A stretch of DNA of 64,000 bases, taken from positions 1 through 64,000 of the forward strand of contig NZ_MKGR01000014.1 of the NCBI RefSeq assembly GCF_001908095.1. The letters are read 5' to 3'. Source of the stretch: Xenorhabdus thuongxuanensis. Lineage in GTDB: Bacteria > Pseudomonadota > Gammaproteobacteria > Enterobacterales > Enterobacteriaceae. The notes under the pieces were generated by a model. It was not told where the DNA came from. It ran no database searches and was given only the letters and a program-made list of their open reading frames with translations. Of this stretch, positions 45,800-56,924 are shown in pieces. A program made the position numbers and the translations under genes. Within the stretch, counting starts at the first letter, position 1. Every line of letters begins with the position of its first letter.

Positions 45800-46642
45800 T
45801 TGGAAAGCCTGCTTGAAGTACCTGTGGCAGAAGGCGCCACAGCCAGAATACTGCAAATTACCGACACACACCTTTTTGCTAATAAGAGAGACTCATTGCT
45901 GGGAGTCAATACCTATCGCAGTTATCATGCGGTATTGGATATGATTTTGCAGCAAGATCTCGATATTGATTTGATCGTTGCGACAGGTGATTTGGTACAG
46001 GATCAGACCATCAATGCTTACCAGCATTTTGCTAAGGGCATTGCTCGTTTACCTGCACCTTGTGTTTGGTTACCCGGTAATCATGATTATCAACCCGCGA
46101 TGGTTGACACGTTGGCAGCAGCAGGCATTTCACCTTCCAAGCAGATATTTATCGGACAGCATTGGCAGTTGATTATGCTGGACAGTCAGGTGCAAGGTGT
46201 TCCTCATGGTGAATTGACGGATTATCAGCTTGAGTGGATGAAAAAATGCCTGGATGAACACAGTGATCGCGAGGCAATTATTATGCTTCACCATCACCCG
46301 ATTCCGTCTGGATGCACATGGCTGGATCAGCACAGTCTGCGTAATGCGCCTGAATTATCAGAATATTTGAAAGGCAAAACCCAGGTGAAAGCTATACTGT
46401 GTGGGCATATCCATCAAGAAGTTGATGAAATATGGAACGGCATTCGTGTTATGGCAACACCGTCAACCTGTGTGCAATTTAAGCCTCATTGTACTAATTT
46501 TATGCTTGATACAGTGGCTCCGGGATGGCGTTATCTCGAACTGTCTGTGGCCGGCAATAATCAAGAAGCGAAATTGCAGACACAGGTTCACAGGCTTAAG
46601 AATAACGAGTTTTGCCCGGATTTAGATTCGGACGGGTATTAA
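45800..46642 (+). CDS. cpdA: 3',5'-cyclic-AMP phosphodiesterase CpdA
   Basis: The 280-residue metallophosphatase has ITDTHLF near residue 22, [23 protein letters not shown] and CGHIHQE, the full calcineurin-like metal site. It hydrolyses cAMP. The start is a TTG at 45800 (read [12 protein letters not shown]), matching the E. coli protein start and preceded by AGGAAA. The non-ATG start may keep its level low. The stop overlaps the yqiA start by one base. Confidence 0.95.
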   Translation: MESLLEVPVAEGATARILQITDTHLFANKRDSLLGVNTYRSYHAVLDMILQQDLDIDLIVATGDLVQDQTINAYQHFAKGIARLPAPCVWLPGNHDYQPAMVDTLAAAGISPSKQIFIGQHWQLIMLDSQVQGVPHGELTDYQLEWMKKCLDEHSDREAIIMLHHHPIPSGCTWLDQHSLRNAPELSEYLKGKTQVKAILCGHIHQEVDEIWNGIRVMATPSTCVQFKPHCTNFMLDTVAPGWRYLELSVAGNNQEAKLQTQVHRLKNNEFCPDLDSDGY

Positions 46643-47250
46643 TGTCAATATTACTTTACTTACATGGCTTCAATAGTTCCCCTCAATCAGCGAAAGCGAA
46701 TGCGCTGAAAACGTGGTTGCACCAGCAGCACCCTGAAATTGACATGCTGGTGCCGCAGTTACCCCCTTATCCTGAAGATGCGGCCATCTTACTGGAAGAA
46801 CTGGTGATAGAGCACGCTGGTGAAAATATCGGGCTGGTGGGTTCTTCCCTGGGCGGTTATCTGGCTATCTGGCTTTCCCAGTGCTTTGGTTTGCCCGCCG
46901 TGGTTGTCAATCCAGCGGTACGTCCTTTCGACTTGCTTCAGAATTATCTTGGGGAAAACGTGAATCCCTATACCGAAGAGCGCTATACTCTCGAACTAAG
47001 CCACATCCATGACCTCAAAGTGATGCACATTGACCCGCTGGAATCGCCTGATCTTATTTGGTTATTGCAGCAAACAGGGGATGAAGTGCTCGATTACCGT
47101 CAGGCCGTTGCTTACCTGATGCAGTGCCGACAAACAGTTGAATCTGGTGGGAATCATGCTTTTATTGGCTTCGAATATTATTTCCCTCAAATCATTGACT
47201 TCTTGGGGCTAACCAGTGGCAATAGTAAAAAAATTGCCAAAAATAGGTAA
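46642..47250 (+). CDS. yqiA: Esterase YqiA
   Basis: Starting at the ATG at 46642 ([20 protein letters not shown]) gives 202 residues. It is an alpha/beta hydrolase with the nucleophile motif [14 protein letters not shown], an HGFNSSP oxyanion loop, and His in [10 protein letters not shown] near the C-terminus. E. coli YqiA hydrolyses short acyl esters. It is translationally coupled to cpdA and lies 73 bases before parE. Confidence 0.94.
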   Translation: MSILLYLHGFNSSPQSAKANALKTWLHQQHPEIDMLVPQLPPYPEDAAILLEELVIEHAGENIGLVGSSLGGYLAIWLSQCFGLPAVVVNPAVRPFDLLQNYLGENVNPYTEERYTLELSHIHDLKVMHIDPLESPDLIWLLQQTGDEVLDYRQAVAYLMQCRQTVESGGNHAFIGFEYYFPQIIDFLGLTSGNSKKIAKNR

Positions 47251-47323
47251 GCGACTGGTATTATCAACAGTATATCAATACTGATTGGCCCTCTAATAAC
47301 GAAGCAACCGACAGAATTACAAC

Positions 47324-49219
47324 ATGACTCAATCTAGTTACAACGCAGAGGCCATTGAAGTCCTCAGTGGCCTGGAGCCAGTTCGTCGTCGTCCCGGAAT
47401 GTATACTGATACAGCCCGCCCGAACCATCTGGCACAGGAAGTGATCGATAACAGTGTGGACGAAGCTCTGGCTGGTCACGCGAAGCATATTGAAGTAATC
47501 CTTCACAGCGATCAGTCTCTGGAAGTGATAGATGATGGCCGTGGTATGCCGGTTGATATCCATCCTGAAGAAAAAGTTTCTGCTGTTGAATTGATTTTGA
47601 CCCGCCTGCATGCAGGGGGAAAATTTTCCAACAAAAATTACCAATTTTCTGGCGGCTTGCATGGGGTTGGGATCTCGGTGGTTAACGCCCTGTCCAAGCG
47701 CGTGGAAGTAACGGTTCGTCGTAACAGTCAGGTACACCAAATCGCCTTTGAAAATGGTGAGAAAGTACAAGAGTTAGAAGTCATCGGCAGTTGTGGTAAA
47801 CGCAACACCGGAACGAGTGTCCATTTTTGGCCAGATGAGAGCTATTTCGACACGCCCCGTTTTTCTGCCACTCGCTTGACTCATTTACTGAAAGCCAAGG
47901 CGGTACTGTGTCCGGGAGTTGAGATTGTTTTTAAGGACAAACTGAACGATACCGAGCAAAAATGGTGTTATGCCGATGGGTTGACAGATTATTTGTTAGA
48001 AGCCGTCAATGGGCTGGTAACATTGCCACAAGCGCCTTTTGTCGGCACATTAAGTGGAGATACTGAAGCGGTCGATTGGGCAGTGCTTTGGCTACCGGAA
48101 GGCGGAGAATTATTGACGGAAAGTTACGTTAACCTGATCCCAACGGTACAAGGCGGTACGCATGTTAACGGCTTGCGTCAAGGTTTGTTGGATGCCATGC
48201 GTGAATTCTGTGAATTCCGCAATATGTTACCGCGTGGGGTTAAACTCTCTGCCGATGATATCTGGGATCGCTGTGCTTATGTGCTATCCCTTAAAATGCA
48301 AGATCCGCAATTTGCTGGCCAAACCAAAGAGCGTCTCTCTTCTCGCCAGTCTGCGGCTTTCGTTTCCGGTGTGGTGAAAGATGCATTCAGCTTGTGGTTG
48401 AACCAGCATATTCAAGATGCGGAGCAACTTGCTGAAATGGCGATTGCCAGTGCGCAACGTAGAATGCGTGCGGCGAAGAAAGTGGTACGCAAAAAGCTGA
48501 CCAATGGCCCTGCTTTGCCGGGTAAATTGGCAGATTGTACTGTACAAGATCTCAATGTTACTGAACTGTTTTTAGTGGAAGGGGATTCCGCGGGTGGCTC
48601 TGCGAAACAAGCTCGTGATCGTGAATTTCAGGCGATCATGCCACTACGTGGAAAGATCCTGAACACATGGGAAGTTTCTTCGGATGAAGTGCTGGCTTCG
48701 CAGGAAGTTCATGATATCTCTGTTGCGATTGGTATTGATCCGGATAGTGACGATCTAAGTCAACTGCGTTACGGTAAAATCTGCATACTGGCGGACGCAG
48801 ACTCCGATGGATTGCACATTGCAACATTGCTGTGTGCCCTGTTTGTCCGTCACTTCCCGACGTTGGTGAAACGCGGGCATGTTTATATGGCCATGCCGCC
48901 GCTGTATCGCATCGACCTCGGCAAAGAAGTGTATTATGCACTGGATGAAGGGGAAAAAAGCGCCATCCTGGATCGTTTGAGCCGCAAACGGGGTAAGCCG
49001 AACGTTCAACGCTTTAAAGGGTTGGGTGAAATGAACCCAATGCAGTTGCGTGAAACCACGTTAGATCCTAACACTCGCCGTCTGGTGCAATTGACTATCG
49101 ACGATGAAAATTATCAAGAAACTCTCTCAGTCATGGATATGCTTCTGGCGAAGAAACGTTCAGAAGATCGCCGTAATTGGCTGCAAGAGAAGGGCGATTC
49201 CATCAATATCGAAATTTAG
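47324..49219 (+). CDS. parE: DNA topoisomerase IV subunit B ParE
   Basis: The 631-residue GHKL ATPase has DNSVDEALAGHA (Asn/Glu of the ATP site), DDGRGMPV and GGLHGVGISVVNAL. The TOPRIM part has LVEGDSAGGSAKQARDRE and the acidic pair in ADADSDGLH. The length is that of E. coli (630). With ParC it unlinks daughter chromosomes. It lies 66 bases before parC. Confidence 0.97.
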   Translation: MTQSSYNAEAIEVLSGLEPVRRRPGMYTDTARPNHLAQEVIDNSVDEALAGHAKHIEVILHSDQSLEVIDDGRGMPVDIHPEEKVSAVELILTRLHAGGKFSNKNYQFSGGLHGVGISVVNALSKRVEVTVRRNSQVHQIAFENGEKVQELEVIGSCGKRNTGTSVHFWPDESYFDTPRFSATRLTHLLKAKAVLCPGVEIVFKDKLNDTEQKWCYADGLTDYLLEAVNGLVTLPQAPFVGTLSGDTEAVDWAVLWLPEGGELLTESYVNLIPTVQGGTHVNGLRQGLLDAMREFCEFRNMLPRGVKLSADDIWDRCAYVLSLKMQDPQFAGQTKERLSSRQSAAFVSGVVKDAFSLWLNQHIQDAEQLAEMAIASAQRRMRAAKKVVRKKLTNGPALPGKLADCTVQDLNVTELFLVEGDSAGGSAKQARDREFQAIMPLRGKILNTWEVSSDEVLASQEVHDISVAIGIDPDSDDLSQLRYGKICILADADSDGLHIATLLCALFVRHFPTLVKRGHVYMAMPPLYRIDLGKEVYYALDEGEKSAILDRLSRKRGKPNVQRFKGLGEMNPMQLRETTLDPNTRRLVQLTIDDENYQETLSVMDMLLAKKRSEDRRNWLQEKGDSINIEI

Positions 49220-49285
49220 CGCATAAGATTAAATGCATAAATACAGCGCAAAGGTAGTCAATGCAGATTCTGAGGAAATTAATAC

Positions 49286-51541
49286 ATGAGTGAGATAACT
49301 CACGACGGTGTGGAGCGTCAGCCGCTTCACACATTCACTGAAAACGCCTATTTGAATTACTCCATGTACGTCATCATGGACAGGGCGTTGCCTTTTATCG
49401 GTGATGGCTTAAAGCCTGTTCAGCGTCGTATTGTCTACGCGATGTCAGAACTTGGGCTGAGCAGCAGCGCCAAATTTAAAAAATCTGCCCGTACCGTCGG
49501 TGATGTTCTCGGTAAATATCACCCGCATGGCGATGGGGCCTGTTATGAAGCCATGGTTTTGATGGCACAGCCTTTCTCATACCGTTATCCATTAGTAGAT
49601 GGACAAGGAAACTGGGGGGCGCCAGATGATCCAAAATCCTTTGCCGCGATGCGCTATACCGAATCCCGTTTGTCCAAGTATGCCGAATTATTACTGGCTG
49701 AGTTGGGACAAGGAACAGTAGATTGGGTGCCAAACTTTGATGGTACATTGCAGGAGCCTAAGTGTTTGCCTGCACGTCTGCCTAATATCTTGCTTAATGG
49801 CACCACGGGCATTGCCGTTGGTATGGCGACCGACATCCCGCCACACAATGCTCGTGAAGTAGCGAATGCACTGATAGCCATGTTGGATAAGCCTGATCTA
49901 TCGCTTGATGAGGCGATGGAATATGTCAAAGGGCCGGATTACCCAACAGAAGCGGAGATTATCACGTCAAAAGAAGATATCCGCAAGATCTACAAAAATG
50001 GTCGCGGTTCGGTGCGGATGCGGGCAATTTGGTCGAAAGAAGAAGGTAACGTAGTCATCACGGCTTTGCCTCACCAGGTATCTGGTGCGAAAGTACTGGA
50101 GCAAATTGCCAGCCAAATGCGAGCGAAGAAGTTACCGATGGTGGATGATCTGCGTGACGAGTCTGATCATGAAAATCCAACCCGCTTGGTGATTGTTCCG
50201 CGTACTAACCGCGTGGATGTCGAGCAGGTAATGAACCATCTGTTTGCAACCACCGATTTGGAAAAAAGCTATCGCGTCAATCTCAACATGATCGGTCTGG
50301 ATAACCGTCCTGCGGTTAAGGGCTTGGTTGAGATCCTCAGTGAATGGCTGGTTTTCCGCCGTGGAACAGTGCGTAATCGCCTGAACCATCGCCTGGAAAA
50401 AGTGCTTAAGCGTTTGCATATCCTGGAAGGTTTGCTGGCAGCATACCTTAATATTGATGAAGTCATTCATATTATTCGTAATGAAGATGATCCGAAGTCA
50501 ATATTGATGCAGCGTTTTGAATTAACCGAAACGCAAGCAGAAGCTATTCTTGAACTGAAATTACGTCACTTAGCAAAACTGGAAGAAGTTAAAATCCGTG
50601 GCGAACAGGATGAACTGGCGAAAGAACGTGACAAACTTCAGGCAATCTTGGGTTCTGAGCGTAAGTTAAATACGTTACTGAAAAAAGAAATTATTGCCGA
50701 TGCCGAAAGCTACGGTGATGACCGTCGCTCCCCACTGAAAGAGCGCACGGAAGCGAGGGCGATGAGTGATCACGACATCCTGCCATCTGAGCCGATTACT
50801 GTCATCATGTCAGAGATGGGTTGGGTACGTAGTGCGAAAGGGCACGAGATTGATCCGGCTGGCTTGAATTACAAATCTGGTGACAGCTTCCGCAGTGCGG
50901 TGCGTGGTAAAAGTAACCAGCCTGTGGTCTTTATTGATACCACAGGGCGCAGTTATTCCGTTGATCCATTGGATTTGCCATCAGCCAGAGGGCAGGGAGA
51001 ACCGTTAACGGGTAAATTGGCGTTGCCGGTAGGGGCATCGGTTGAGCATCTTTTGATGGCGAAAGAAGAACAAAAATTCTTGATGGCATCTGATGCAGGG
51101 TATGGTTTTATATGTACTTTCAATGATTTGATTGCCAAGAACCGAGCAGGCAAGGCCATGATTACTTTGCCTGAAAATGCTAAGGTGATGCAGCCATTGG
51201 AGATCAACAACGAACAGGATGATATGTTACTGGTGATTACCAAAGCGGGTCGTATGTTGATGTTCCCAGTGGCTGATCTGCCGCAGCTTTCAAAGGGCAA
51301 AGGTAATAAGATTGTTTCCATCCCAGCGGCACAGGCTGTATCAGGCGAAGATATGTTGGCTTGGTTACTGGTATTGCCGCCACAATCTTCAATCACACTT
51401 TACTTTGGCAAACGCAAGTTACTACTTCACCCTGAAGATTTACAGAAATTCAGAGCCGAGAGAGGGCGTAAGGGAACGTCTCTGCCTCGTGGATTACAGC
51501 GTATTGAGCGCGTTGAAATAGTTCGCAATACAAGCAATTAA
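49286..51541 (+). CDS. parC: DNA topoisomerase IV subunit A ParC
   Basis: The 751-residue protein has the breakage-reunion domain with catalytic Tyr in [10 protein letters not shown], a coiled-coil and a C-terminal beta-pinwheel. Its quinolone-determining region reads [16 protein letters not shown]. The residue equal to E. coli Ser80 is Gly84 here (codon GGG at 49535-49537), while Glu88, equal to E. coli Glu84, is kept. The start includes four more residues than E. coli. It decatenates chromosomes with ParE. Confidence 0.97.
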   Translation: MSEITHDGVERQPLHTFTENAYLNYSMYVIMDRALPFIGDGLKPVQRRIVYAMSELGLSSSAKFKKSARTVGDVLGKYHPHGDGACYEAMVLMAQPFSYRYPLVDGQGNWGAPDDPKSFAAMRYTESRLSKYAELLLAELGQGTVDWVPNFDGTLQEPKCLPARLPNILLNGTTGIAVGMATDIPPHNAREVANALIAMLDKPDLSLDEAMEYVKGPDYPTEAEIITSKEDIRKIYKNGRGSVRMRAIWSKEEGNVVITALPHQVSGAKVLEQIASQMRAKKLPMVDDLRDESDHENPTRLVIVPRTNRVDVEQVMNHLFATTDLEKSYRVNLNMIGLDNRPAVKGLVEILSEWLVFRRGTVRNRLNHRLEKVLKRLHILEGLLAAYLNIDEVIHIIRNEDDPKSILMQRFELTETQAEAILELKLRHLAKLEEVKIRGEQDELAKERDKLQAILGSERKLNTLLKKEIIADAESYGDDRRSPLKERTEARAMSDHDILPSEPITVIMSEMGWVRSAKGHEIDPAGLNYKSGDSFRSAVRGKSNQPVVFIDTTGRSYSVDPLDLPSARGQGEPLTGKLALPVGASVEHLLMAKEEQKFLMASDAGYGFICTFNDLIAKNRAGKAMITLPENAKVMQPLEINNEQDDMLLVITKAGRMLMFPVADLPQLSKGKGNKIVSIPAAQAVSGEDMLAWLLVLPPQSSITLYFGKRKLLLHPEDLQKFRAERGRKGTSLPRGLQRIERVEIVRNTSN

Positions 51542-51581
51542 GCTGCAAATTGGCAGGAAAAAAGGTATCAATCATTATTTC

Positions 51582-51604
51582 AGGCCAGTTTTATAACTGG
51601 CCTT
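51582..51604 (+). terminator. Weak terminator between parC and plsC
   Basis: AGGCCAGTT and AACTGGCCT pair around TTAT, followed by TTC and no long T run. It lies 41 bases after parC and may reduce read-through into plsC. Confidence 0.5.
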
Positions 51605-51620
51605 TCAGCAAGGGGCAGCT

Positions 51621-52352
51621 ATGCTAGCAATCATTCGGGGCATTATTGTTATTCTGTTTACGATACTGATCTTTATTTTTGGCGGTATTTACTGTTTATT
51701 CAGTCCACGTAACCCACGTCATGTTATGACTTTTGGGCGTGCGTTTGGCAAATTACATAAAGTGCTTGGCATCAAGCTGCTGGAACGTATTCCAGAGGAA
51801 GCACGGGAATATGGGCCTAGCATTTATATCGGCAATCACCAAAATAATTACGACATGGTTACGATGTCGAATGCGGTGCAGCCGCGTGCAGTCACCGTGG
51901 GCAAAAAAAGTCTGGTCTTTATTCCCTTCTTTGGCCAGCTTTATTGGCTGACAGGTAATATTTTGATCGACAGGGAAAATCGAACAAGAGCACATGGCAC
52001 GATTTCACAGGTTGTCAAACAGATCAAAAAAAATCGGGTTTCGATTTGGATGTTTCCAGAAGGAACGCGCAGTCGTGGCCGTGGATTACTGCCCTTTAAA
52101 ACAGGCGCCTTTCATGCTGCCATTGCAGCAGGTGTACCTATCGTGCCGGTCTGTGCTTCTACAACACACGATAAAATAAAACTAAATCGTTGGAATAATG
52201 GCACCGTTATTGTTGAAATGTTGCCTCCGATCGACACCACGAAATATACCAAAGAACAGGTTCGTGAATTGTCAGAACATTGCCGAGAAATGATGAAAAC
52301 GAAAATTGAAGAACTGGATAAAGAAGTCGAGGTACTTAATAAACGTGGATAG
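51621..52352 (+). CDS. plsC: 1-acyl-sn-glycerol-3-phosphate acyltransferase PlsC
   Basis: The 243-residue enzyme has an N-terminal membrane helix (residues 4-26) and the LPLAT motifs NHQNNYD (His and Asp of HX4D) and FPEGTRSRGRGLLPFK. It adds the second acyl chain to form phosphatidic acid at the inner membrane. The order parC-plsC-ftsP is conserved. Confidence 0.96.
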   Translation: MLAIIRGIIVILFTILIFIFGGIYCLFSPRNPRHVMTFGRAFGKLHKVLGIKLLERIPEEAREYGPSIYIGNHQNNYDMVTMSNAVQPRAVTVGKKSLVFIPFFGQLYWLTGNILIDRENRTRAHGTISQVVKQIKKNRVSIWMFPEGTRSRGRGLLPFKTGAFHAAIAAGVPIVPVCASTTHDKIKLNRWNNGTVIVEMLPPIDTTKYTKEQVRELSEHCREMMKTKIEELDKEVEVLNKRG

Positions 52353-52645
52353 CTAAATGATGGTCAATTGGCTGGCATTATCAAATATGTTCTCCCATAT
52401 GTTGGACGGATTATCGCTATAAATTTTAGAAATTCTCTCCTATTCGCGATATGATTGCGTTTAATAAATTAACGTTTTTATTAAACGCAATCGATAGAAT
52501 AATCAATCCTGATAGCCACATTATCAGAGTATCCATCCCAGTCATTATTTGAATTAAACAATTATAGGGGATGGCTATTTTTGTTGTGAGAATTATTTCT
52601 ATCGTAAAGACTATTCCTTCTGTGGAGACCTTCTGTGGAGAAAGT
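52353..52645. other. plsC-ftsP spacer
   Basis: AT-rich intergenic DNA with no supported gene. It may hold an ftsP promoter. The sequence TTTAATAAATTAACGTTTTTATTAAACGC contains an imperfect palindrome, at about 52459-52487. Confidence 0.35.
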
Positions 52646-54067
52646 ATGTCACTGAGTCGGCGCCAATTTATTCAGGCTTCTGGTTTGGCAATGTGTTTAG
52701 GGGCGCTTCCTTTTGTAGTTCGGGCCAACAAAAATCAACAAACAAAATTACCGCTCCCTCCCTTACTGGAATCCCGCAGAGGGCAACCACTGTTTTTAGC
52801 CATACAAAAAGCTACCTGGTCGTTTAATGGTCATAATAAAGCTCAAGTTTGGGGTATCAACGGACATTATTTAGGACCAACCATTCGGGTTCACCGAGGG
52901 GATGATGTCAAACTGATCTATAGCAATCGGCTGTCTGAACCGGTTTCAATGACAGTTGGGGGATTATTAGTGCCAGGAACTTTGATGGGAGGCTCGGCTC
53001 GTTTGATGGCACCGGGGGAAAGCTGGTCGCCGGTTGTCCCGATAGATCAAGTTGCAACGACCTGTTGGTATCATGCCAATACCCCAAATCGTATGGCACG
53101 GCATGTCTATGCTGGCCTTGCAGGTATGTGGCTGGTGGAAGATGAAAGTAGCCGTAGCCTGCCTTTGCCCAGACATTATGGAGTCGATGATTTTCCTGTT
53201 ATCTTGCAAGATAAGCGATTGGATAATTTTGGCGTACCGCAATATAACCCGCCAGCCAATCAAGACTTTCTTGGCGATACCCTGGTGGTTAATGGTGTCG
53301 AGAATCCTTTTGTGGAAGTTCCTAGAGGTTGGATCAGGTTACGTTTCCTAAATGCATCTAATGCCCGTCGATATCAATTGCAGCTCAGTGATGGTCGTCC
53401 TTTCTACATGATTGCTACTGATCAAGGTTTGCTGCCTGCTCCTGTGGCGGTACAGTTATTGTCACTTGCACCAGGAGAGCGTCGCGAAGTTTTGATTGAT
53501 ATGTCGAAAGTGGAGAGTATTACCGTTACTGCGGGGGAATCCGCTGGTGTAATCGATCGTTTGAAAGGCTTGTTTGAGCCTTCAACTAAACTGCTGTCAA
53601 CCACAGTATTAACCCTGAAAGCCGGTGGATTGCTCCCTCTGGTGACAGATCAACTACCGACTCAGCTTATCGTTGATAATCCACAAATCAACTCTTCCAT
53701 TCAAAGTCGTCAGATTGATTTGGGAGATTATTCTCAAGGGATTAATGGCTCATTGCTGAATAAGCGGCGAATCGATATCACAAGCCAACAAGATGCATGG
53801 GAACGTTGGATCGTCACAACGTCAGTGCCCCAGCCCTTCCATATTGAAGGGGTAAGGTTTAAAGTCATCAGCCTGAATGGCAACCGTCCAGAGCCACAGG
53901 ATTATGGCTGGAAAGATACTGTTTGGATTGATAGCCGTGCTGAATTACTGGTTAATATGATGCAACCGTCTTATGAACATTTTCCTTTCATGTATTACAG
54001 CCAGATATTGGAGATGGCAGATAGTGGTGTTGCCGGACAGTTAGTTGTTGATCCTGCTGGTTTTTAA
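52646..54067 (+). CDS. ftsP: Cell division protein FtsP (SufI), Tat-exported
   Basis: The ATG at 52646 gives 473 residues with a twin-arginine signal peptide, MSLSRRQFIQASGLAMCLG, whose SRRQF motif directs folded export. A GGAGAAAG ribosome site precedes it; the frame extends upstream without conserved features. The mature protein is a multicopper-oxidase fold in which the copper ligands are largely replaced, as in SufI. It stabilises the divisome under stress in the periplasm. Confidence 0.95.
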   Translation: MSLSRRQFIQASGLAMCLGALPFVVRANKNQQTKLPLPPLLESRRGQPLFLAIQKATWSFNGHNKAQVWGINGHYLGPTIRVHRGDDVKLIYSNRLSEPVSMTVGGLLVPGTLMGGSARLMAPGESWSPVVPIDQVATTCWYHANTPNRMARHVYAGLAGMWLVEDESSRSLPLPRHYGVDDFPVILQDKRLDNFGVPQYNPPANQDFLGDTLVVNGVENPFVEVPRGWIRLRFLNASNARRYQLQLSDGRPFYMIATDQGLLPAPVAVQLLSLAPGERREVLIDMSKVESITVTAGESAGVIDRLKGLFEPSTKLLSTTVLTLKAGGLLPLVTDQLPTQLIVDNPQINSSIQSRQIDLGDYSQGINGSLLNKRRIDITSQQDAWERWIVTTSVPQPFHIEGVRFKVISLNGNRPEPQDYGWKDTVWIDSRAELLVNMMQPSYEHFPFMYYSQILEMADSGVAGQLVVDPAGF

Positions 54068-54312
54068 ATGAAATATTTGCTCTGGCTTTACTCGTTTCTG
54101 GCTCTGCTTTAGATAGATGTTCTGCAAAATTGAATAAAGTTGTTATTTTGGTGCCTGCTTGTTAAGTAATGAGCTGTTAACAACGGTTTGTTTAACAATT
54201 AGTGGGCAAACTAACTATTTGTTTGTAATAAATCGTTAATCATATCGACTGAGAGTAACCCTTTCCGTATAGTGTCCCAAATTTTCATACTACTTGGCTG
54301 TAAGGTGATTTA

Positions 54313-54798
54313 ATGATTATCAGCTTGATTGCTGCGATGGCTATGGATCGAGTTATCGGTATGGAAAATGCCATGCCGTGGACTTTACCAGGTGATTTAG
54401 CCTGGTTTAAACGCAATACACTCGCAAAGCCAGTTGTAATGGGGCGAGTGACTTATGAGTCGATTGGCCGCCCTTTGCCAGGACGCTTGAATATCGTGAT
54501 TAGCAACCAACCTGCAAGTGATGACCGGGTGACTTGGGTTAACTCTATCGAAGCTGCTTTATCAGCTGCTGGCGATGCTAAAGAAGTTATGGTGATGGGA
54601 GGAGGAAAAATTTATGAGCAGTTTATTCCTCTGGCTAATCGTATGTATCTAACTCACATTGACGCAGAAGTGATTGGTGACACGGATTTCCCTGATTATG
54701 AACCTGATGAATGGGATTCAACGTTTACCGAATATCACGATGCAGATGAAAGCAATTCTCATAGCTATTGTTTTGAAATTCTGGAACGCCGAGAGTGA
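54313..54798 (+). CDS. folA: Dihydrofolate reductase FolA
   Basis: The 161-residue enzyme begins [20 protein letters not shown] and contains [15 protein letters not shown] with the active-site Asp, [17 protein letters not shown], and [12 protein letters not shown] for NADPH binding. It reduces dihydrofolate. The E. coli positions His45 and Trp47 are Val and Tyr here. It converges with apaH across a hairpin. Confidence 0.96.
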   Translation: MIISLIAAMAMDRVIGMENAMPWTLPGDLAWFKRNTLAKPVVMGRVTYESIGRPLPGRLNIVISNQPASDDRVTWVNSIEAALSAAGDAKEVMVMGGGKIYEQFIPLANRMYLTHIDAEVIGDTDFPDYEPDEWDSTFTEYHDADESNSHSYCFEILERRE

Positions 54799-54817
54799 GC
54801 TAATCTTATCTGACGTG

Positions 54818-54839
54818 CGGAGTGCCTTGGGGCACTCCG
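54818..54839. terminator. Hairpin between convergent folA and apaH
   Basis: CGGAGTGCC and GGCACTCCG form a perfect nine-pair stem with loop TTGG. No strong T run follows on either strand, so termination is likely but not certain. Confidence 0.5.
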
Positions 54840-54864
54840 GTGTCACAGTCAGGTTTATCATTTA

Positions 54865-55692
54865 TCAGACTTCTGATTTAGTGAATAATGAATCCTGGCT
54901 GAAATACTGCTTATCTTCCCAACGAAGCAAAGTCAATTTACCTCCCCAACAACACCCCGTATCCAGGGCGTAGATGCCGGTGGGTGTGCCCTGACCTTCC
55001 AATGCAGCCCAATGACCAAAGGCGATAGAATAATTTTCAGGAATGCTGCGTGGTAATTCGAACCAAGGTTTTAGAGGAGCAGGAGCATTTTCTGGTTTGG
55101 ATTTGCAGCTCATATCCAATTGACCATGTGGGAAACAATAACGCATTCGGGTTAAAGCATTGGTACTGTAACGTAATCGGGCAAGTCCGCTTAACTCTGG
55201 CGTCCAATTGTTCGGCATATCCCCATACATCTCATTGAGAAACAAGGGGTAGCTGTCACTGCGAAGAATGGCTTCTACTTCACGGGCACATATTTTGGCT
55301 GTTTCCAGATCCCATTGTGGAGTGAGCCCGGCATGTGCCATGACGAGTTTCAGTTCATCATCGATTTGCAGCATTGGCTGTTTTCTCAACCAATTTATTA
55401 ATTCATCGACATCAGATGCCGAGAGTAATTCATCCAGCAAATCTTTCGGTTTATTGCGGCTGATCTTAGCGTAAACTGCCAACAGATGCAGATCGTGATT
55501 GCCCAATACCAGTTTAACTGCGGAGCCGAGTTGCTTAATGTAGCGAAGTACTGCCAATGAATCAGGGCCACGAGCGACCAGATCGCCTGTTAACCATAAA
55601 GTGTCTTCACTGGGATTAAAATTGACTTGTTCTAATAAGGAGCGAAATTCACGATAACAACCGTGAATATCGCCAATAAGGTATGTAGCCAT
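54865..55692 (-). CDS. apaH: Bis(5'-nucleosyl)-tetraphosphatase ApaH
   Basis: The 275-residue metallophosphatase has [10 protein letters not shown] at residues 7-16, [22 protein letters not shown] and [11 protein letters not shown]. It splits Ap4A and removes Np4 caps from RNA. It is the last gene of lptD-surA-pdxA-rsmA-apaG-apaH, starting two bases from the apaG stop. Confidence 0.96.
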   Translation of the reverse strand: MATYLIGDIHGCYREFRSLLEQVNFNPSEDTLWLTGDLVARGPDSLAVLRYIKQLGSAVKLVLGNHDLHLLAVYAKISRNKPKDLLDELLSASDVDELINWLRKQPMLQIDDELKLVMAHAGLTPQWDLETAKICAREVEAILRSDSYPLFLNEMYGDMPNNWTPELSGLARLRYSTNALTRMRYCFPHGQLDMSCKSKPENAPAPLKPWFELPRSIPENYSIAFGHWAALEGQGTPTGIYALDTGCCWGGKLTLLRWEDKQYFSQDSLFTKSEV

Positions 55693-55694
55693 AA

Positions 55695-56072
55695 TTAATT
55701 TATCAGTGTTGGAATAGCCAGCCGGAACACGGGAATGGTGACACGGAATGGACGACCATCGTGATCGATCATGTTATAGTGACCTTCCATTGTTCCCAGA
55801 GGTGTTTCCAAAATAGCGCCACTGCTGTAGCGATATTCTGTTCCCGGTGGGATCAAAGGTTGTTTTCCCACAACCCCTTCACCCTGAACTTCGGTTAGGT
55901 GACCATCACTGTTGGTAATGCGCCAGTAACGGCTAATAAGTTGCACCGGGGAATGCCCAAGATTGCGAATTGATACGGTATAAGCAAACACAAAACGTTG
56001 TTGTTCCGGCTGTGATTGACTTTCTACGTAAGTACTTTGTACTTGAATATGAATTCTTGGTTCATTGAGCAT
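55695..56072 (-). CDS. apaG: ApaG protein (CO2+/MG2+ efflux-associated family)
   Basis: The ATG at 56072 ([20 protein letters not shown]) gives 125 residues, the E. coli length. The fibronectin-III-like fold shows [40 protein letters not shown] and GTMEGHYNM. Function is not settled; it may bind nucleotides. It lies 36 bases after rsmA in the conserved operon. Confidence 0.94.
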   Translation of the reverse strand: MLNEPRIHIQVQSTYVESQSQPEQQRFVFAYTVSIRNLGHSPVQLISRYWRITNSDGHLTEVQGEGVVGKQPLIPPGTEYRYSSGAILETPLGTMEGHYNMIDHDGRPFRVTIPVFRLAIPTLIN

Positions 56073-56108
56073 AGGTACCTCCTGTTGCTGCAACGTCTGT
56101 TTATTTGT

Positions 56109-56924
56109 TTAGGCAATTTCAGGTTGAGATGATAACCAATTCGCCATCTTACAGTATTGCTCGACAGAGATGTTTTCAGCCCGCGTGCTTGGCTCAACGC
56201 CCAATTCAGTTAACTGTTCAACAGAAAAAATATTCCCAAGGCTATTGCGGATCGTTTTTCTCCGTTGGTTAAATGCCTGAGTTGTGATCCGGGCTAACAT
56301 GCGAATATCCTGAACAGGATAAGGCATACTCTTGTGTGGGATCAAACGCACAATAGCAGAATCCACTTTCGGTGCTGGTGTAAATGCCGTTGGCGGTACT
56401 TCAAGAACAGGGATTACCTGACAGTAGTATTGTGCCATCACACTTAAGCGTCCATAGGCTTTACTGCCAGGCCCCGCGACAAGACGATTCACGACTTCTT
56501 TCTGTAACATAAAGTTCATATCAGCGATAGCATCAGTATAGCTGAAAAGGTGGAACATTAACGGCGTAGAGATGTTATAAGGCAAGTTACCAAATACACG
56601 CAGGGATTGCCCATGTTCTTTGGCAATCTGACCAAAATCAACTGTCATTGCATCTTGTTGAATGATTGTCAGCTTATCTTTCAGTTGAGGGTGGATATGC
56701 AGACGAGCCGCTAAATCACGGTCAAGCTCGACGACAGTCATTTTATCCATGCGTTCACCAACTGGCTCAGTCAGTGCCCCCAGGCCTGGGCCGATTTCCA
56801 CGATGGTTTGGCCGACCTGTGGATTCATCGCATTGACAATATTATCAATGATAAGCTGATCGGTTAAAAAGTTTTGCCCGAAACGTTTACGGGCATGGTG
56901 CCCTTGATGGACTTTATTATTCAT
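56109..56924 (-). CDS. rsmA: 16S rRNA dimethyladenosine transferase RsmA (KsgA)
   Basis: The 271-residue enzyme has the SAM site [13 protein letters not shown], the acidic VVELDRD, and the catalytic NLPYNIST motif. It dimethylates A1518 and A1519 of 16S rRNA late in small-subunit assembly. Its start overlaps pdxA by eight bases. Confidence 0.97.
   Translation of the reverse strand: MNNKVHQGHHARKRFGQNFLTDQLIIDNIVNAMNPQVGQTIVEIGPGLGALTEPVGERMDKMTVVELDRDLAARLHIHPQLKDKLTIIQQDAMTVDFGQIAKEHGQSLRVFGNLPYNISTPLMFHLFSYTDAIADMNFMLQKEVVNRLVAGPGSKAYGRLSVMAQYYCQVIPVLEVPPTAFTPAPKVDSAIVRLIPHKSMPYPVQDIRMLARITTQAFNQRRKTIRNSLGNIFSVEQLTELGVEPSTRAENISVEQYCKMANWLSSQPEIA

Noticed and set aside
47264-47770. A long minus-strand open frame opposite parE
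   Set aside because: It is antisense to the highly conserved parE N-terminus and has no protein features of its own.
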